A stretch of DNA of 64,000 bases. Origin: Yersinia canariae. GTDB lineage: Bacteria; Pseudomonadota; Gammaproteobacteria; Enterobacterales; Enterobacteriaceae. Each line of letters begins with the position of its first letter. The first letter of the stretch is position 1. The notes under the pieces were generated by a model that was given only the letters and a program-made list of their open reading frames with translations, had not been told where the DNA came from and did not search any database. This document shows, in pieces, positions 41,216 through 51,616 of the stretch. The stretch is taken from NCBI RefSeq assembly GCF_009831415.1, contig NZ_CP043727.1, positions 4,646,155 through 4,710,154 of the forward strand, given 5' to 3'. The position numbers and the translations under genes are program-made.

Positions 41216-41953
41216 TCAGAGCCCCTTAACAACCGTTCGCTGCTGACGCCACATACCCCAGGCCTCAATCAATGCAATAATCGCGATATACAACACCGTC
41301 GCCACACCGAAAGCCTGGAATGTCCGCAATGTTTCTGTTTCAACCTGGCGAGAGGCATAAGAAAGCTCAGCCACGCCAATAGCCATTGCAAGTGACGAAT
41401 TTTTAATAATATTCATATATTGGCCCAGTAATGGCGGCATCGCGATTTTCAGCGCCTGCGGCAATACAACATGCCGCATAGCCTGCCACCCTGTCAGCCC
41501 CAATGCATGAGCGGCGTATTTTTGCCCCTTAGCCACACCGCTTATCCCCGAACGCAACTCTTCAGCAATAAATGCGGTGGAATAGAGCGTCAGGCCAATG
41601 AAACCCGCTAAAAACTCGAAAGAAGGCCAGCCAAGGGTGAGCCCGAAAGCCGTGATTTCATGGGGGGTATTAAGCCAGGGAATCCAGGATGCAGGTAGGA
41701 ACTGACTGGCAGCAAAGTACCAAAAAAACAACTGGATTAGCAGAGGAGTATTACGAAACAACGTGCTGTAACCAATCGCAAACCATTGTAATCCTTTAAG
41801 TTCGCTGTCTCTGGCCGCTGCAAGCAAAAAACCCAACAACGTCGAGGCCACCACTGTGCAAGCAGAAATCCACAACGTCAGCAGAAAACCGTTCCACAGC
41901 CAGCCGAGATATTGTGGGGCCAGCAACCAGTCAGTGAGGTGATGTAGATTCAT
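41216..41953 (-). CDS. Amino-acid ABC transporter permease, HisQ type
   Basis: 245 residues, with the polar amino-acid permease plan: A-L-G-L-T-G-W-Q-A-M near 150 and the EAA-type P-Q-A-L-K-I-A-M-P-P following. It lies between the binding-protein gene and the second permease, all on one strand. No ATPase gene is present here, so an ATPase from elsewhere must drive it. Confidence 0.88.
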   Translation of the reverse strand: MNLHHLTDWLLAPQYLGWLWNGFLLTLWISACTVVASTLLGFLLAAARDSELKGLQWFAIGYSTLFRNTPLLIQLFFWYFAASQFLPASWIPWLNTPHEITAFGLTLGWPSFEFLAGFIGLTLYSTAFIAEELRSGISGVAKGQKYAAHALGLTGWQAMRHVVLPQALKIAMPPLLGQYMNIIKNSSLAMAIGVAELSYASRQVETETLRTFQAFGVATVLYIAIIALIEAWGMWRQQRTVVKGL

Positions 41954-41990
41954 ATATCCTTAAACCTGTCTCTGCTGCTTTAAAGCAAAC

Positions 41991-42017
41991 AGCCCTGCAT
42001 CACAACAATGCAGGGCT
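41991..42017 (-). terminator. Hairpin between binding-protein and permease genes
   Basis: AGCCCTGCAT and ATGCAGGGCT form ten perfect pairs with a seven-base loop. On the minus strand it is followed by GTTTGC, so read-through to the permeases is likely, with higher binding-protein output upstream. Confidence 0.65.
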
Positions 42018-42043
42018 TTTGGTGTTCTTAATTTAACATTGAA

Positions 42044-42898
42044 TCATGCTTTAGGCTGTTGATCCAATGGCGCAAATTTGAAATCGCCGCGTGGTTGAGC
42101 TGCTTTGGTTTCAGGCCCGAACCAACGGTCATAAATTTTCGCGGCTTCACCATCTTTTTCCAGTTTAGCCAGTGTTTCATTCACTTGAGCGGTTAAACGA
42201 TCTTCACCTTTAGTAATACCAATGCCTTGATATTCTTTAGTAATACTGAATGGTGAGATTTCGAAATCTGCTTTTTGTGCTGCGGGAAGATTACCCAACA
42301 ATCCGACTAATTTGGCATCATCCTGAGTGATTGCTTGAACATTACCATTACGCAGGGCGGTAAATGCCACTGGAGTATCATCGTAGGAAATGACTTTCGC
42401 AGTTGGATAACGGTCACGCAAGGTTATTTCCTGTACGGTGCCTTTATCCGCACCGATACGTAATTTACCGATGTCTTCTGGTGTTTTCAGCACACCTTTA
42501 TGGGCGATAAACTTCTGGCCAGTGGCAAAATACGGCAAGCTGAAGTTCACTTCCTTCGCACGATCATCAGTAATAGTGAAGTTGGCAGCAATCAAATCCA
42601 CTTTTTTAGATGTCAGTAACGGAATACGGTTAGCTGGATTAGTTGCCCGCAATTCAACTTTTACACCTAAATCTTTCGCGATAGCATTCGCCACATCCAC
42701 ATCATATCCCACCAGTTTTTTAGTCTGCGGGTCAATGTAGCCAAACGGTGGGTTGCTATCGAATACAGCAATCCGCACCACGCCGTCCTTCTTAATATCA
42801 TCCAGTTTATCTGCATGAGCCGCACCAGAAAGTGTAGCCAGCCCGGCTAACAACGTGAGTGCCAGAGCACTTTTTTTTGTGGAGAGAGATTGCTTCAT
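42044..42898 (-). CDS. Periplasmic amino-acid-binding protein (family 3)
   Basis: 284 residues with a signal peptide of about 29 residues (ending A-H-A). The rest is an SBP_bac_3 domain: G-Y-D-V-D-V-A-N-A-I-A near 64, N-R-I-P-L-L-T-S-K-K-V-D and A-N-F-T-I-T near 105, and R-I-G-A-D-K-G-T near 148. The ligand is probably a polar amino acid. It is first in its operon and separated from two permease genes by a hairpin. Confidence 0.92.
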   Translation of the reverse strand: MKQSLSTKKSALALTLLAGLATLSGAAHADKLDDIKKDGVVRIAVFDSNPPFGYIDPQTKKLVGYDVDVANAIAKDLGVKVELRATNPANRIPLLTSKKVDLIAANFTITDDRAKEVNFSLPYFATGQKFIAHKGVLKTPEDIGKLRIGADKGTVQEITLRDRYPTAKVISYDDTPVAFTALRNGNVQAITQDDAKLVGLLGNLPAAQKADFEISPFSITKEYQGIGITKGEDRLTAQVNETLAKLEKDGEAAKIYDRWFGPETKAAQPRGDFKFAPLDQQPKA

Positions 42899-43245
42899 TG
42901 AAAGCTCCTAAGATGATTGAGATGCTGCGCTGTATGTAAGCTATCAATTCAGCGTTAGGTCAGGAAATAATATAAAACGATATATTTATAACTAATTAAT
43001 CTCAGGGAATAAATCTCATTACATTAAGAAAAAAAATGAGATCATTGGCATGAATAGAAGCCGTGAATAATCACCACCTTTCATAACCAGGAAGCGGTGA
43101 AGAAACATGCACTGGATTGCAGGACAATAGTTAGTGCGACGACAAAGATTGACTTAAACGTTGATGACCACATATAAAAGCATTCTTAAAATTAAATTAT
43201 TTTCATAGAACTTCTGAATTTACTCAGATAGTACTGCTCTGCATG
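42899..43245. other. AT-rich gap next to the toxin-like gene
   Basis: 347 bases. The left part should hold the promoter of the binding-protein operon. I see no gene, terminator or repeat with confidence. AT content rises toward the interrupted toxin-like gene. Confidence 0.5.
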
Positions 43246-44148
43246 TTATGTATTATTTTTTAATTTCTCCCATGAAATTCCCGGATGATCAGCTCTACCA
43301 CCATATTCAATTTTATCTGCGGGTACACTACCCATAACATAAGTCTCTCCATATGTGGCTCTATGATTCAATCTATTTGGTGTGTCTAGATTGATTTTTT
43401 CATTGTTTTGATTTCTGAATGTTAGGTAATTCTCTTCAGTAATACTATGAGGTTCTTTTACATCAAAGAGTTTTGGGTAGGTATATACACGGAATGCCCC
43501 AGAATTATATGGGGTGTCAATATTATCAATATATCTAACCACCGGAACATCTTTAGTGTTTACTTTATAAATATGCCAATCATGTAAAATATTTGCAGAA
43601 GCGGGTGAATTTAGCTCATTAAACGCTAATTTTGGTTCAATAACTTTCTTTTTCCCATTCTGAAGCATTGTTTCTGATAAACACTCACCCGCACACCATG
43701 CTTGACCTTTCAATAGCTCTGTTGCTGGGCCAAGCATTGATTTTTCATATGGAGAAAATCCTTTTTTTTCAATTTCTTCTGGAGCACATTTATCTAGGCG
43801 GTAGACTATATTAATATCATTTCTTATCACTAAGTCATTTATAGTTGGTTTGTAATCAAATGCTTTAACAATTGGTGAACTACCCGCATTATCAGGATGT
43901 ACATCTTGCTAACTATTATATTTCCCATCAAAAACACCACTAGGTTTATTACTTAAATGTTTATATTTCTCTATTTTAGACTCTCCAGTAATAAATAGCT
44001 TACAAGCGCTATTTATTACTGAAATGAATTTCATTGCAAAGCTAACTTTCTTATTGTGACTTTTTGTTTTTTCTAAACTAACTGCTGACTTGGTACTTTT
44101 GAATATATGAGATTTTATATATAACCTTATTGCGTTCATACTTAACAT
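43246..44148 (-). pseudogene. Cholera/pertussis-toxin-A-like ADP-ribosyltransferase gene broken by an amber codon
   Basis: One reading frame of 301 codons is split by a single TAG at 43911-43909. Before it are 79 residues; after it are about 220. The distal part resembles the ADP-ribosyltransferase fold of cholera and pertussis toxin A chains: I-V-Y-R-L-D near codon 114, matching Y-R-x-D in those toxins, then P-E-E-I-E-K-K-G-F, and near the end Y-G-E-T-Y-V-M-G-S-V-P, whose Glu is eight residues before Pro like the catalytic Glu of both toxins. The S-T-S motif is not seen. One C-to-T change (CAG to TAG) could explain the stop. A GTG at 43830 could restart but has no ribosome site. The DNA is AT-rich, suggesting transfer. 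No clear signal peptide is seen. Confidence 0.6.
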
Positions 44149-44492
44149 GCTCTCACTGATTAAATATCATAGCACTTTAAATCCAGCGCCAAGCTAGTCA
44201 ACTCGATATATTTAGAATTCAAGTCAACCACTAGTCTATTCTTTTCAAGAAAACTTGGCTTTCAAAAAACGCACACTCGCAACTTCAGCGCGATAACATA
44301 ACCTGATAAATAACAGATATCCCGTGACGTCTATCTCCCACCTAAAAGGCCAAAAATATGGAAAAGAGAATAAAACCTTAAATGAAGAATTTTTGGTACG
44401 GGTTGATTAGGGTAGTAAAAGAGGGGATTGCGGCGATAACAAATGCTTAACCCCAATCAAGCATAAATACTCAGCCTGATTGGGGAAATTTG
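44149..44492. other. Gap between the toxin-like gene and phoU
   Basis: 344 bases that probably hold the toxin-like gene's promoter on the left and the phoU terminator on the right (44451-44485). No gene was recognised. Confidence 0.5.
44451..44485 (-). terminator. Hairpin after phoU
   Basis: CCCCAATCA (44451-44459) pairs with TGATTGGGG (44477-44485) around 17 bases, just after the phoU stop. The T-run is poor. Confidence 0.6.
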
Positions 44493-45215
44493 TTATTTTT
44501 CTGCTTTATTAGACAGCAGTTTTTCTAAGTCATCGCCACCCAAGTGACGGAAATCCTGACCTTTAACAAAGTAGAAGATAAATTCACAGATATTCTGGCA
44601 GCGATCCCCAATGCGTTCAATTGAACGGGCACAAAATAGCGCGGTTAACACGCTAGGTATGGTGCGCGGATCTTCCATCATATACGTCATCAATTGGCGC
44701 ACAATGCCTTCATATTCCTGATCGACCTTCTTATCTTCGCGATAAATTCGGATAGCTTCATCCAAATCCATGCGCGCAAAGGCATCCAGTACATCATGCA
44801 GCATCTGCACCGTATGTCGCCCTAAAGACTCCAAACTGACGAGCAAAGGCTGGTGTTGATGGGAGAACTTTTCCAGCGCCGTGCGGCAGATTTTATCCGC
44901 CACATCGCCGATGCGCTCCAGCTCAGAAATCGTTTTTATGATGGCCATCACCAGGCGCAAATCGCTGGCGGTTGGTTGACGTTTGGCAATGATGCGCACA
45001 CAGGCTTCATCAATGGCCACTTCCATCATATTGACCTTATTGTCGCCAGCAATGACCTGTTTTGCCAACTCACCATCTTGATTATGCATGGCAGTGATCG
45101 CGTCAGATAATTGTTGCTCCACCAGCCCACCCATGGTCAATACTTGGGTACGGATATGTTCAAGTTCTGCATTGAACTGGCCGGAAATATGTTTATTTAG
45201 ATTCAAGTTATCCAT
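44493..45215 (-). CDS. phoU: Phosphate signalling protein PhoU
   Basis: 240 residues from ATG 45215 (M-D-N-L-N-L-N-K-H), alike to E. coli PhoU (241). Two helical-bundle repeats each carry the metal-binding E/D-x3-D pattern (E-R-I-G-D-V-A-D and E-R-I-G-D-R-C-Q-N). PhoU links the Pst transporter to PhoR and keeps the Pho regulon off in high phosphate. It is last in the pstSCAB-phoU unit. Confidence 0.97.
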   Translation of the reverse strand: MDNLNLNKHISGQFNAELEHIRTQVLTMGGLVEQQLSDAITAMHNQDGELAKQVIAGDNKVNMMEVAIDEACVRIIAKRQPTASDLRLVMAIIKTISELERIGDVADKICRTALEKFSHQHQPLLVSLESLGRHTVQMLHDVLDAFARMDLDEAIRIYREDKKVDQEYEGIVRQLMTYMMEDPRTIPSVLTALFCARSIERIGDRCQNICEFIFYFVKGQDFRHLGGDDLEKLLSNKAEK

Positions 45216-45282
45216 GATGCTTCCCATACTCTATTGGGTATTACCTATCCCGAAGGCAATAGGCGAGATTGATGTGGCAAAA

Positions 45283-46074
<792 letters not shown>

Positions 46075-46159
46075 TTAGCCAATGCCGCCGTAGCCGCATT
46101 TTGGAATTTATTGGCGAATCAGTATTTTCTTTGCTAATTAATGGCGCTTTCTCAGCCGA

Positions 46160-47047
46160 TTAATACTTTTTCTTAGCGAAAATAACGCGAGCCAGAATAT
46201 TCAGTAACAAGACACACAGGGTTATCAAAAGCACCCCAGCCCATGCCAGTTGTTGCCATTCACTAAACGGACTCATGGCAAACTTAAAGATGGTGACCGG
46301 CAAGTTCGCAATAGGCCGTGTCAAATCAGTACTCCAGAATTGGTTGGAGAGTGATGTGAACAGCAAAGGTGCGGTTTCGCCCGCAATACGCGCTACCGCT
46401 AACAAAATGCCGGTCAAAATACCTGAGACAGAGGCTTTCAAGGTAATGGCCGATATCATGCGCCACTTTGGCGTTCCTAATGCGTAGGCCGCTTCGCGCA
46501 AGCTATCCGGCACCAACTTCAGCATGTTTTCAGTGGTACGGATAACAATAGGTATCTGTAGCAAGGCCAGTGCTATCACTCCCGCCCAGCCCGAGAAATG
46601 CTCCATCTTGGCGACTACAATGGTGTAGACAAACAAGCCGACCACAATGGAAGGTGCTGATAACAAAATGTCATTAATAAAGCGGGTAATTTCTGCCAGC
46701 CAAGATTTACGGCCATATTCCGCCAGATAAATCCCCGCCATGATGCCCAATGGGGTGCCGATGACTGTCGCCCACAGAATTAATAATCCACTCCCCGCAA
46801 TGGCGTTAGCTAAACCACCACCCGCGGTATTCGGCGGCGGCGTCATCTCGGTAAACAGCGCCAATGACATGCCGTCGATACCTTTGGTGATTGTAGAGAA
46901 TAAAATCCACACCAACCAAAACAGACCAAACGCCATAGTGGCAATGGAAAGTAGTAAGGCAATCCGATTTTTTTGACGACGCCAGGCCTGCTTTTTACGG
47001 CGGGTTTCCATCAGCGTCGCATCACTTTGCATATCCATCGTCGCCAT
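46160..47047 (-). CDS. pstA: Phosphate ABC transporter permease PstA
   Basis: 295 residues (E. coli 296), alike throughout. Six membrane helices are expected, with the EAA loop [12 protein letters not shown] near 184. It forms the inner-membrane channel with PstC, whose stop lies one base before this start. Confidence 0.98.
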   Translation of the reverse strand: MATMDMQSDATLMETRRKKQAWRRQKNRIALLLSIATMAFGLFWLVWILFSTITKGIDGMSLALFTEMTPPPNTAGGGLANAIAGSGLLILWATVIGTPLGIMAGIYLAEYGRKSWLAEITRFINDILLSAPSIVVGLFVYTIVVAKMEHFSGWAGVIALALLQIPIVIRTTENMLKLVPDSLREAAYALGTPKWRMISAITLKASVSGILTGILLAVARIAGETAPLLFTSLSNQFWSTDLTRPIANLPVTIFKFAMSPFSEWQQLAWAGVLLITLCVLLLNILARVIFAKKKY

Positions 47048-47048
47048 C

Positions 47049-48005
47049 TTAGCGCCCCTCTTTCTTAGCCAGACGCAAAATCATTAGCTTAGATAAAGCC
47101 AGTACGATAAAGGTAATAACGAACAAGATCAGACCCAGTTCCATCAACGCGGCAGTATGTAAACCAGATTCAGCTTCAGCAAACTCATTCGCCAACGCGG
47201 AGGTAATACTGTTGCCCGGCATAAACAGCGAGAAGCTGTCGAGCTGATAGGTGTTACCAATAATAAAGGTCACTGCCATGGTTTCACCCAATGCACGCCC
47301 CAGCCCCAACATCACGCCGCCAATAACACCATTTTTGGTATAAGGCAGCACAATACGCCAAATCACTTCCCACGTGGTGCAGCCAATGCCATAGGCCGAC
47401 TCTTTCATCATCACCGGGGTTTGTTCAAATACATCGCGCATAACCGCTGCAATGTAAGGAATAATCATGATGGCCAAGATGATGCCGGCAGCCAAGATAC
47501 CAATACCAAATGCGGGGCCAGAGAACAGCACTCCCACAATAGGGATGCCGGACATCACGTTGCCAACAGGCTCTTGGAAATAACGGGCAAACAGAGGGGC
47601 GAAGACAAATAAACCCCACATACCGTAAACAATGCTTGGGATAGCGGCCAGCAATTCAATCGCAACCCCCAGTGGGCGTCTTAGCCAATTTGGGGCCAGT
47701 TCAGTTAAGAACAAAGCAATGCCAAAACTGACCGGAACCGCGATGAGCAAGGCGATAACAGAGGTGACAACTGTGCCGTAAATCGGTACTAAAGCACCAA
47801 ACTGTTCAGCCGGGGCATCCCACTCTTTGGTCCACAGGAAAGCCCAACCAAATTTTTCGATGCTTGGCCAGGAAGCAATAATCAATGAAATGATAATGCC
47901 GCCCAACAGAAATAGGGTAATCAGCGCAGCCAGTTTAACCAGCGCACTGAAAATGATGTCACCGTATTTACTCGGTGCTTTGATTGTCGGCTTGTTCGCA
48001 GCCAT
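47049..48005 (-). CDS. pstC: Phosphate ABC transporter permease PstC
   Basis: 318 residues from ATG 48005 (M-A-A-N-K-P), matching E. coli PstC (319); a start five codons earlier is less likely. The EAA-type loop [10 protein letters not shown] near 215 is kept. It is separated from pstS by an ERIC element that must be transcribed in the operon RNA. Confidence 0.97.
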   Translation of the reverse strand: MAANKPTIKAPSKYGDIIFSALVKLAALITLFLLGGIIISLIIASWPSIEKFGWAFLWTKEWDAPAEQFGALVPIYGTVVTSVIALLIAVPVSFGIALFLTELAPNWLRRPLGVAIELLAAIPSIVYGMWGLFVFAPLFARYFQEPVGNVMSGIPIVGVLFSGPAFGIGILAAGIILAIMIIPYIAAVMRDVFEQTPVMMKESAYGIGCTTWEVIWRIVLPYTKNGVIGGVMLGLGRALGETMAVTFIIGNTYQLDSFSLFMPGNSITSALANEFAEAESGLHTAALMELGLILFVITFIVLALSKLMILRLAKKEGR

Positions 48006-48022
48006 AGACTCTCTTCTCATCC

Positions 48023-48145
48023 TACCCCTAATACTTCAAGCTGCAGGGGTGTTGGCTGCTTTCGCTCACCCCAGTCACTTACTTGAGTAAGCTCCTGGGG
48101 ATTATCTCAATTGCCGCCTACCTGCAACTCGAATTATTTAGGGTA
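48023..48145 (-). repeat. ERIC (IRU) element between pstS and pstC
   Basis: A 123-bp copy with terminal inverted repeats (TACCCCTAATACTTCAAGC at one end and its partner at the other) and a centre matching the ERIC consensus exactly over CGCTCACCCCAGTCACTTAC and GTAAGCTCCTGGGGATT. It fills most of the pstS-pstC gap. Confidence 0.93.
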
Positions 48146-48189
48146 TATATTGTGAATCAATATTTCATAAACCGCTTGTTGCCAGTAAA

Positions 48190-49230
48190 TCAGAAGATTG
48201 GCTTACCGTTGCTATCTTTAATCTGAGTTTTCCAAGCAGCACGAACTTGCTCAACAACTTCTGCTGGCAATGTTGCATAATCCAGTTCGTTGGCTTGTTT
48301 AGCGCCGTGAGTGTAGCCCCAGTCAAAGAACTTCAGTACTTCAACGCCGTTAGCAGCATTTTTCTGCTCTTTATGCACCAAGATGAAAGTTGTTGATGTG
48401 ATAGGCCAGACATCATCACCTTTTTGATTGGTTAAATCTTGAGCAAACGTTTTGCTCCAGTCTACACCTTTAGCTGCTGCACTGAAGCTCTGCTCAGTTG
48501 GGCTAACCGGTTTGCCATCAGCAGAAACCAGTTTGGTGTAAGCCAGGTTGTTCTGTTTGGCGTAAGCATACTCGACATAACCAATCGAGCCAGGCAGACG
48601 TTGAACGAATGCAGCGATGCCGTCGTTACCTTTACCGCCCAAACCGGTCGGCCAGTTAACCGTAGAACCTGCGCCTATTTTTTCTTTCCATTCTGCATTC
48701 ACTTTAGCCAGGTAGCTGGTGAACACAAATGAAGTACCGGAACCGTCAGCGCGGCGCACCACAGCAATATTTTGATCTGGTAATTTAACGCCCGGATTCA
48801 GCTTAACAATAGCCGGGTCATTCCACTTTTTCACATTGCCCAGATAAATATCACCCAGTGTTTTACCGTCTAATGTCAGTTCACCGGATTTAATGCCAGG
48901 GATATTAACGGCCAATACCACACCGCCAATCACTGTAGGGAATTGGAACAGACCTTCAGCAGCCAGTTTTTCGTCTGCCAATGGCGCATCAGAAGCACCG
49001 AAATCAACAGTATTGGCAATGATTTGTTTCACGCCGCCTGAAGAACCAATCCCCTGATAGTTAATTTTGTTACCTGTTTCTTTCTGATAAGAATCTGCCC
49101 ACTTGGCATACACCGGCGCGGGGAATGTCGCACCTGCACCTGTCAGGCTTGCAGCAGCGAACACAGACACGGTAGTCATAGATAAAGTCGCTGCCACAAT
49201 GCTGGCTACGGTGGTACGCATAAGTTTCAT
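48190..49230 (-). CDS. pstS: Phosphate-binding protein PstS
   Basis: 346 residues, the same as E. coli PstS. A signal peptide of 25 residues ends V-F-A before [10 protein letters not shown]. Phosphate ligands are visible: [15 protein letters not shown] near 81 and R-A-D-G-S-G-T-S-F near 160. It is the first gene of the pst operon, behind two Pho boxes, with AGGAGG before the ATG. Confidence 0.98.
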   Translation of the reverse strand: MKLMRTTVASIVAATLSMTTVSVFAAASLTGAGATFPAPVYAKWADSYQKETGNKINYQGIGSSGGVKQIIANTVDFGASDAPLADEKLAAEGLFQFPTVIGGVVLAVNIPGIKSGELTLDGKTLGDIYLGNVKKWNDPAIVKLNPGVKLPDQNIAVVRRADGSGTSFVFTSYLAKVNAEWKEKIGAGSTVNWPTGLGGKGNDGIAAFVQRLPGSIGYVEYAYAKQNNLAYTKLVSADGKPVSPTEQSFSAAAKGVDWSKTFAQDLTNQKGDDVWPITSTTFILVHKEQKNAANGVEVLKFFDWGYTHGAKQANELDYATLPAEVVEQVRAAWKTQIKDSNGKPIF

Positions 49231-49305
49231 AATCCCTCCTAATGGGATATTAGAATCAACTCAAAATTATATTCATCAGATTAAGTATGGTGCAGGAGGG
49301 AAAAT

Positions 49306-49323
49306 AGGACAGTTTAATGACAG
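49306..49323 (-). promoter_or_regulatory. Pho box proximal to pstS
   Basis: On the minus strand CTGTCAT-TAAA-CTGTCCT, close to the PhoB consensus of two CTGTCAT-like repeats spaced by an AT-rich tetramer. Confidence 0.85.
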
Positions 49324-49338
49324 AAAAATGTACGCAAT

Positions 49339-49356
49339 GTTACAGTTATATGACAA
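49339..49356 (-). promoter_or_regulatory. Pho box distal to pstS
   Basis: On the minus strand TTGTCAT-ATAA-CTGTAAC, a near-perfect Pho box. It starts 33 bases upstream of the proximal box, three helical turns, so two PhoB dimers would sit on one DNA face. Confidence 0.85.
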
Positions 49357-49524
49357 GCAAAAGGGATTCAAATAAAAATATTATATATCAATAAATTAAC
49401 TCTATTTTGTAGCTATTTTTTTATCCTTAACTTCGTAAAAAACTCACTTTTTTGACTCTCACTCATTTGATTAGTGATTAGTTTTTTGTGCGAAAATGAC
49501 AACTCGCGGCAAACTCATAAAAGC

Positions 49525-49548
49525 AAAAAAGCCGACAAATGCCGGCTT
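49525..49548 (-). terminator. Terminator after glmS
   Basis: AAGCCGACA (49529-49537) pairs with TGCCGGCTT (49540-49548), one G-U pair; on the minus strand six T follow. Confidence 0.85.
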
Positions 49549-49573
49549 TTATTTATGCTATTTCTCGTGCGGA

Positions 49574-51409
49574 TTATTCAACCGTTACTGATTTTGCCAA
49601 GTTACGTGGTTTATCCACATCGGTACCTTTAATCAGCGCGACATGATAAGCCAACAGCTGTAGTGGAACGGTATAGAAAATTGGCGCAATTATCTCTTCA
49701 ACATGAGGTAATGGCACAATCTTAACCCCTTCACTGTTGGTAAAACCGGCATCTATATCAGCAAATACATACAGTAAACCGCCGCGAGCACGAACCTCTT
49801 CAATGTTGGATTTCAGTTTTTCCAACAATTCATTGTTAGGTGCTACCACGATAACCGGCATATTGGCATCAATGAGCGCTAATGGGCCATGTTTTAATTC
49901 ACCGGCGGCATAAGCTTCGGCATGAATATAAGAAATCTCTTTCAGCTTCAGCGCACCTTCCATTGCGATAGGGTATTGATCGCCACGGCCAAGGAACAAT
50001 GCATTGTGCTTATCAGAGAAACCTTCAGCCAAGGCTTCAATGGTTTTATCCAATGACAGCATCTGCTCGATATGAACCGGTAAGGACTGTAACGCCTCAA
50101 CAATTTCATGTTCGAGCTGTTCACTGTTTTTAATGCCTTTCAGTAAGCCAATGCGGCCCACCAGCATCAATAATACCGTCAATTGAGTGGTAAAGGCTTT
50201 GGTTGACGCAACACCAATTTCGGTACCCGCTTTCGTCATCAAGGCCAAATCTGATTCTCGTACCAGAGATGAGCCAGCAACATTACAAATTGCCAGCGAA
50301 CCTAAATAACCCAGTTCTTTCGACAAGCGCAATGCCGCCAAGGTATCAGCAGTTTCACCCGATTGTGACAAGGTGATTAACAAACTGTTTGGCCGCACCG
50401 CAGGTTTGCGATAACGAAATTCGGAGGCAATTTCCACGTCACAAGGGATGCCAGCCAGAGATTCAAACCAATAACGAGAAACCATACCTGAGTTGTAAGA
50501 CGTACCGCAGGCTATGATTTGAATATGTTGAACATTTGCCAATAGAGCATCGGCTTTCGGGCCAAGCTCAGACAAATCAATTTTTCCGTGGTTTAAACGG
50601 CCTTCCAGCGTATTTTTAATAGCGGTTGGCTGCTCATAAATCTCTTTTTGCATGTAGTGACGATAAATACCTTTGTCACCTGCATCATATTGCAACTGAG
50701 ATTCAGTTTCCGGACGTTCAATGGCATTGCCTTGCTTGTCAAAAATACTGACACTGTGGCGAGTAACTTCAACCACATCGCCCTCTTCAAGGAAAATGAA
50801 ACGGCGAGTGACGGGCAACAGAGCAAGCTGGTCAGAGGCAATAAAGTTTTCACCAATACCGCAACCAATAACCAATGGGCTACCTGAACGAGCTGCAATC
50901 AGACGACTTGGGTCACGGCTATCCATCACTACTGTGCCATAAGCACCACGCAGTTGCGGTATAACACGGCGCACGACATCAAGCAGAGAACCGCCATTTT
51001 GTTGCTCCCAATGCACCAAGTGAGCAATAACTTCAGTATCAGTTTCAGAACTGAAACGGTAGCCACGGCTAATCAATAATTCACGTAAAGGTTCGTGATT
51101 TTCGATAATACCGTTGTGAACCACGGAGATATAGTCAGAAACATGAGGGTGCGCATTGGCTTCTGATGGTGCGCCATGGGTAGCCCAGCGAGTATGTGCA
51201 ATACCGGTTCCGCCATGCAAATCTTGCTTTTCAGCTGCATCTGAGAGTTCCTGCACCTTACCTAACCGGCGTAAGCGCGTCAGATGGCCTTCAGCATCAA
51301 CCACGGCTAGACCGGCTGAGTCGTAACCACGGTATTCAAGACGACGTAAACCTTCGATCAGAATCTCAGCGATATCACGTTGCGCTACTGCGCCAACAAT
51401 TCCACACAT
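49574..51409 (-). CDS. glmS: Glucosamine-6-phosphate synthase GlmS
   Basis: 611 residues from ATG 51409, giving M-C-G-I-V-G-A with the catalytic Cys2 exposed after Met removal; the in-frame extension upstream is leader RNA. An N-terminal glutaminase (about 1-240) is followed by two SIS sugar-isomerase domains, ending K-S-V-T-V-E. It makes glucosamine-6-phosphate from fructose-6-phosphate and glutamine for the cell wall and LPS. It lies 208 bases after glmU; that leader carries hairpins suited to sRNA control. Confidence 0.98.
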   Translation of the reverse strand: MCGIVGAVAQRDIAEILIEGLRRLEYRGYDSAGLAVVDAEGHLTRLRRLGKVQELSDAAEKQDLHGGTGIAHTRWATHGAPSEANAHPHVSDYISVVHNGIIENHEPLRELLISRGYRFSSETDTEVIAHLVHWEQQNGGSLLDVVRRVIPQLRGAYGTVVMDSRDPSRLIAARSGSPLVIGCGIGENFIASDQLALLPVTRRFIFLEEGDVVEVTRHSVSIFDKQGNAIERPETESQLQYDAGDKGIYRHYMQKEIYEQPTAIKNTLEGRLNHGKIDLSELGPKADALLANVQHIQIIACGTSYNSGMVSRYWFESLAGIPCDVEIASEFRYRKPAVRPNSLLITLSQSGETADTLAALRLSKELGYLGSLAICNVAGSSLVRESDLALMTKAGTEIGVASTKAFTTQLTVLLMLVGRIGLLKGIKNSEQLEHEIVEALQSLPVHIEQMLSLDKTIEALAEGFSDKHNALFLGRGDQYPIAMEGALKLKEISYIHAEAYAAGELKHGPLALIDANMPVIVVAPNNELLEKLKSNIEEVRARGGLLYVFADIDAGFTNSEGVKIVPLPHVEEIIAPIFYTVPLQLLAYHVALIKGTDVDKPRNLAKSVTVE

Positions 51410-51426
51410 CTGTTTTATTCCTATGT

Positions 51427-51445
51427 AAGGTTCTTTTAGAACCTT
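51427..51445 (-). promoter_or_regulatory. Hairpin in the glmS leader
   Basis: AAGGTTC and GAACCTT form seven perfect pairs with a five-base loop about 20 bases upstream of the glmS ATG, next to the AGGA ribosome site. In E. coli the sRNA GlmZ opens an inhibitory structure in this leader; a like role here is inferred. Confidence 0.5.
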
Positions 51446-51570
51446 GTCGATGTCAGTGACCTGATTTTCCGGATTTTCCGGGTTCCCCGAGCCTGTAGAG
51501 TTGGGGATTATTATGTTTTGTTCTGTATTCTCAGCAGAGATGGAAAAACCGAAAACACAGGGCAAAACAT

Positions 51571-51602
51571 CCCTTCAATCAAGAATAAATAACGTTGAAG
51601 GG
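51571..51602 (-). repeat. Hairpin just after glmU
   Basis: CCCTTCAA (51571-51578) pairs with TTGAAGGG (51595-51602). It lies between glmU and glmS, near where RNase E cuts the glmUS message in E. coli. A short T-run (ATGTTTTG) follows on the minus strand. Confidence 0.5.
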
Positions 51603-51616
51603 ACTGTTTTAATAGA

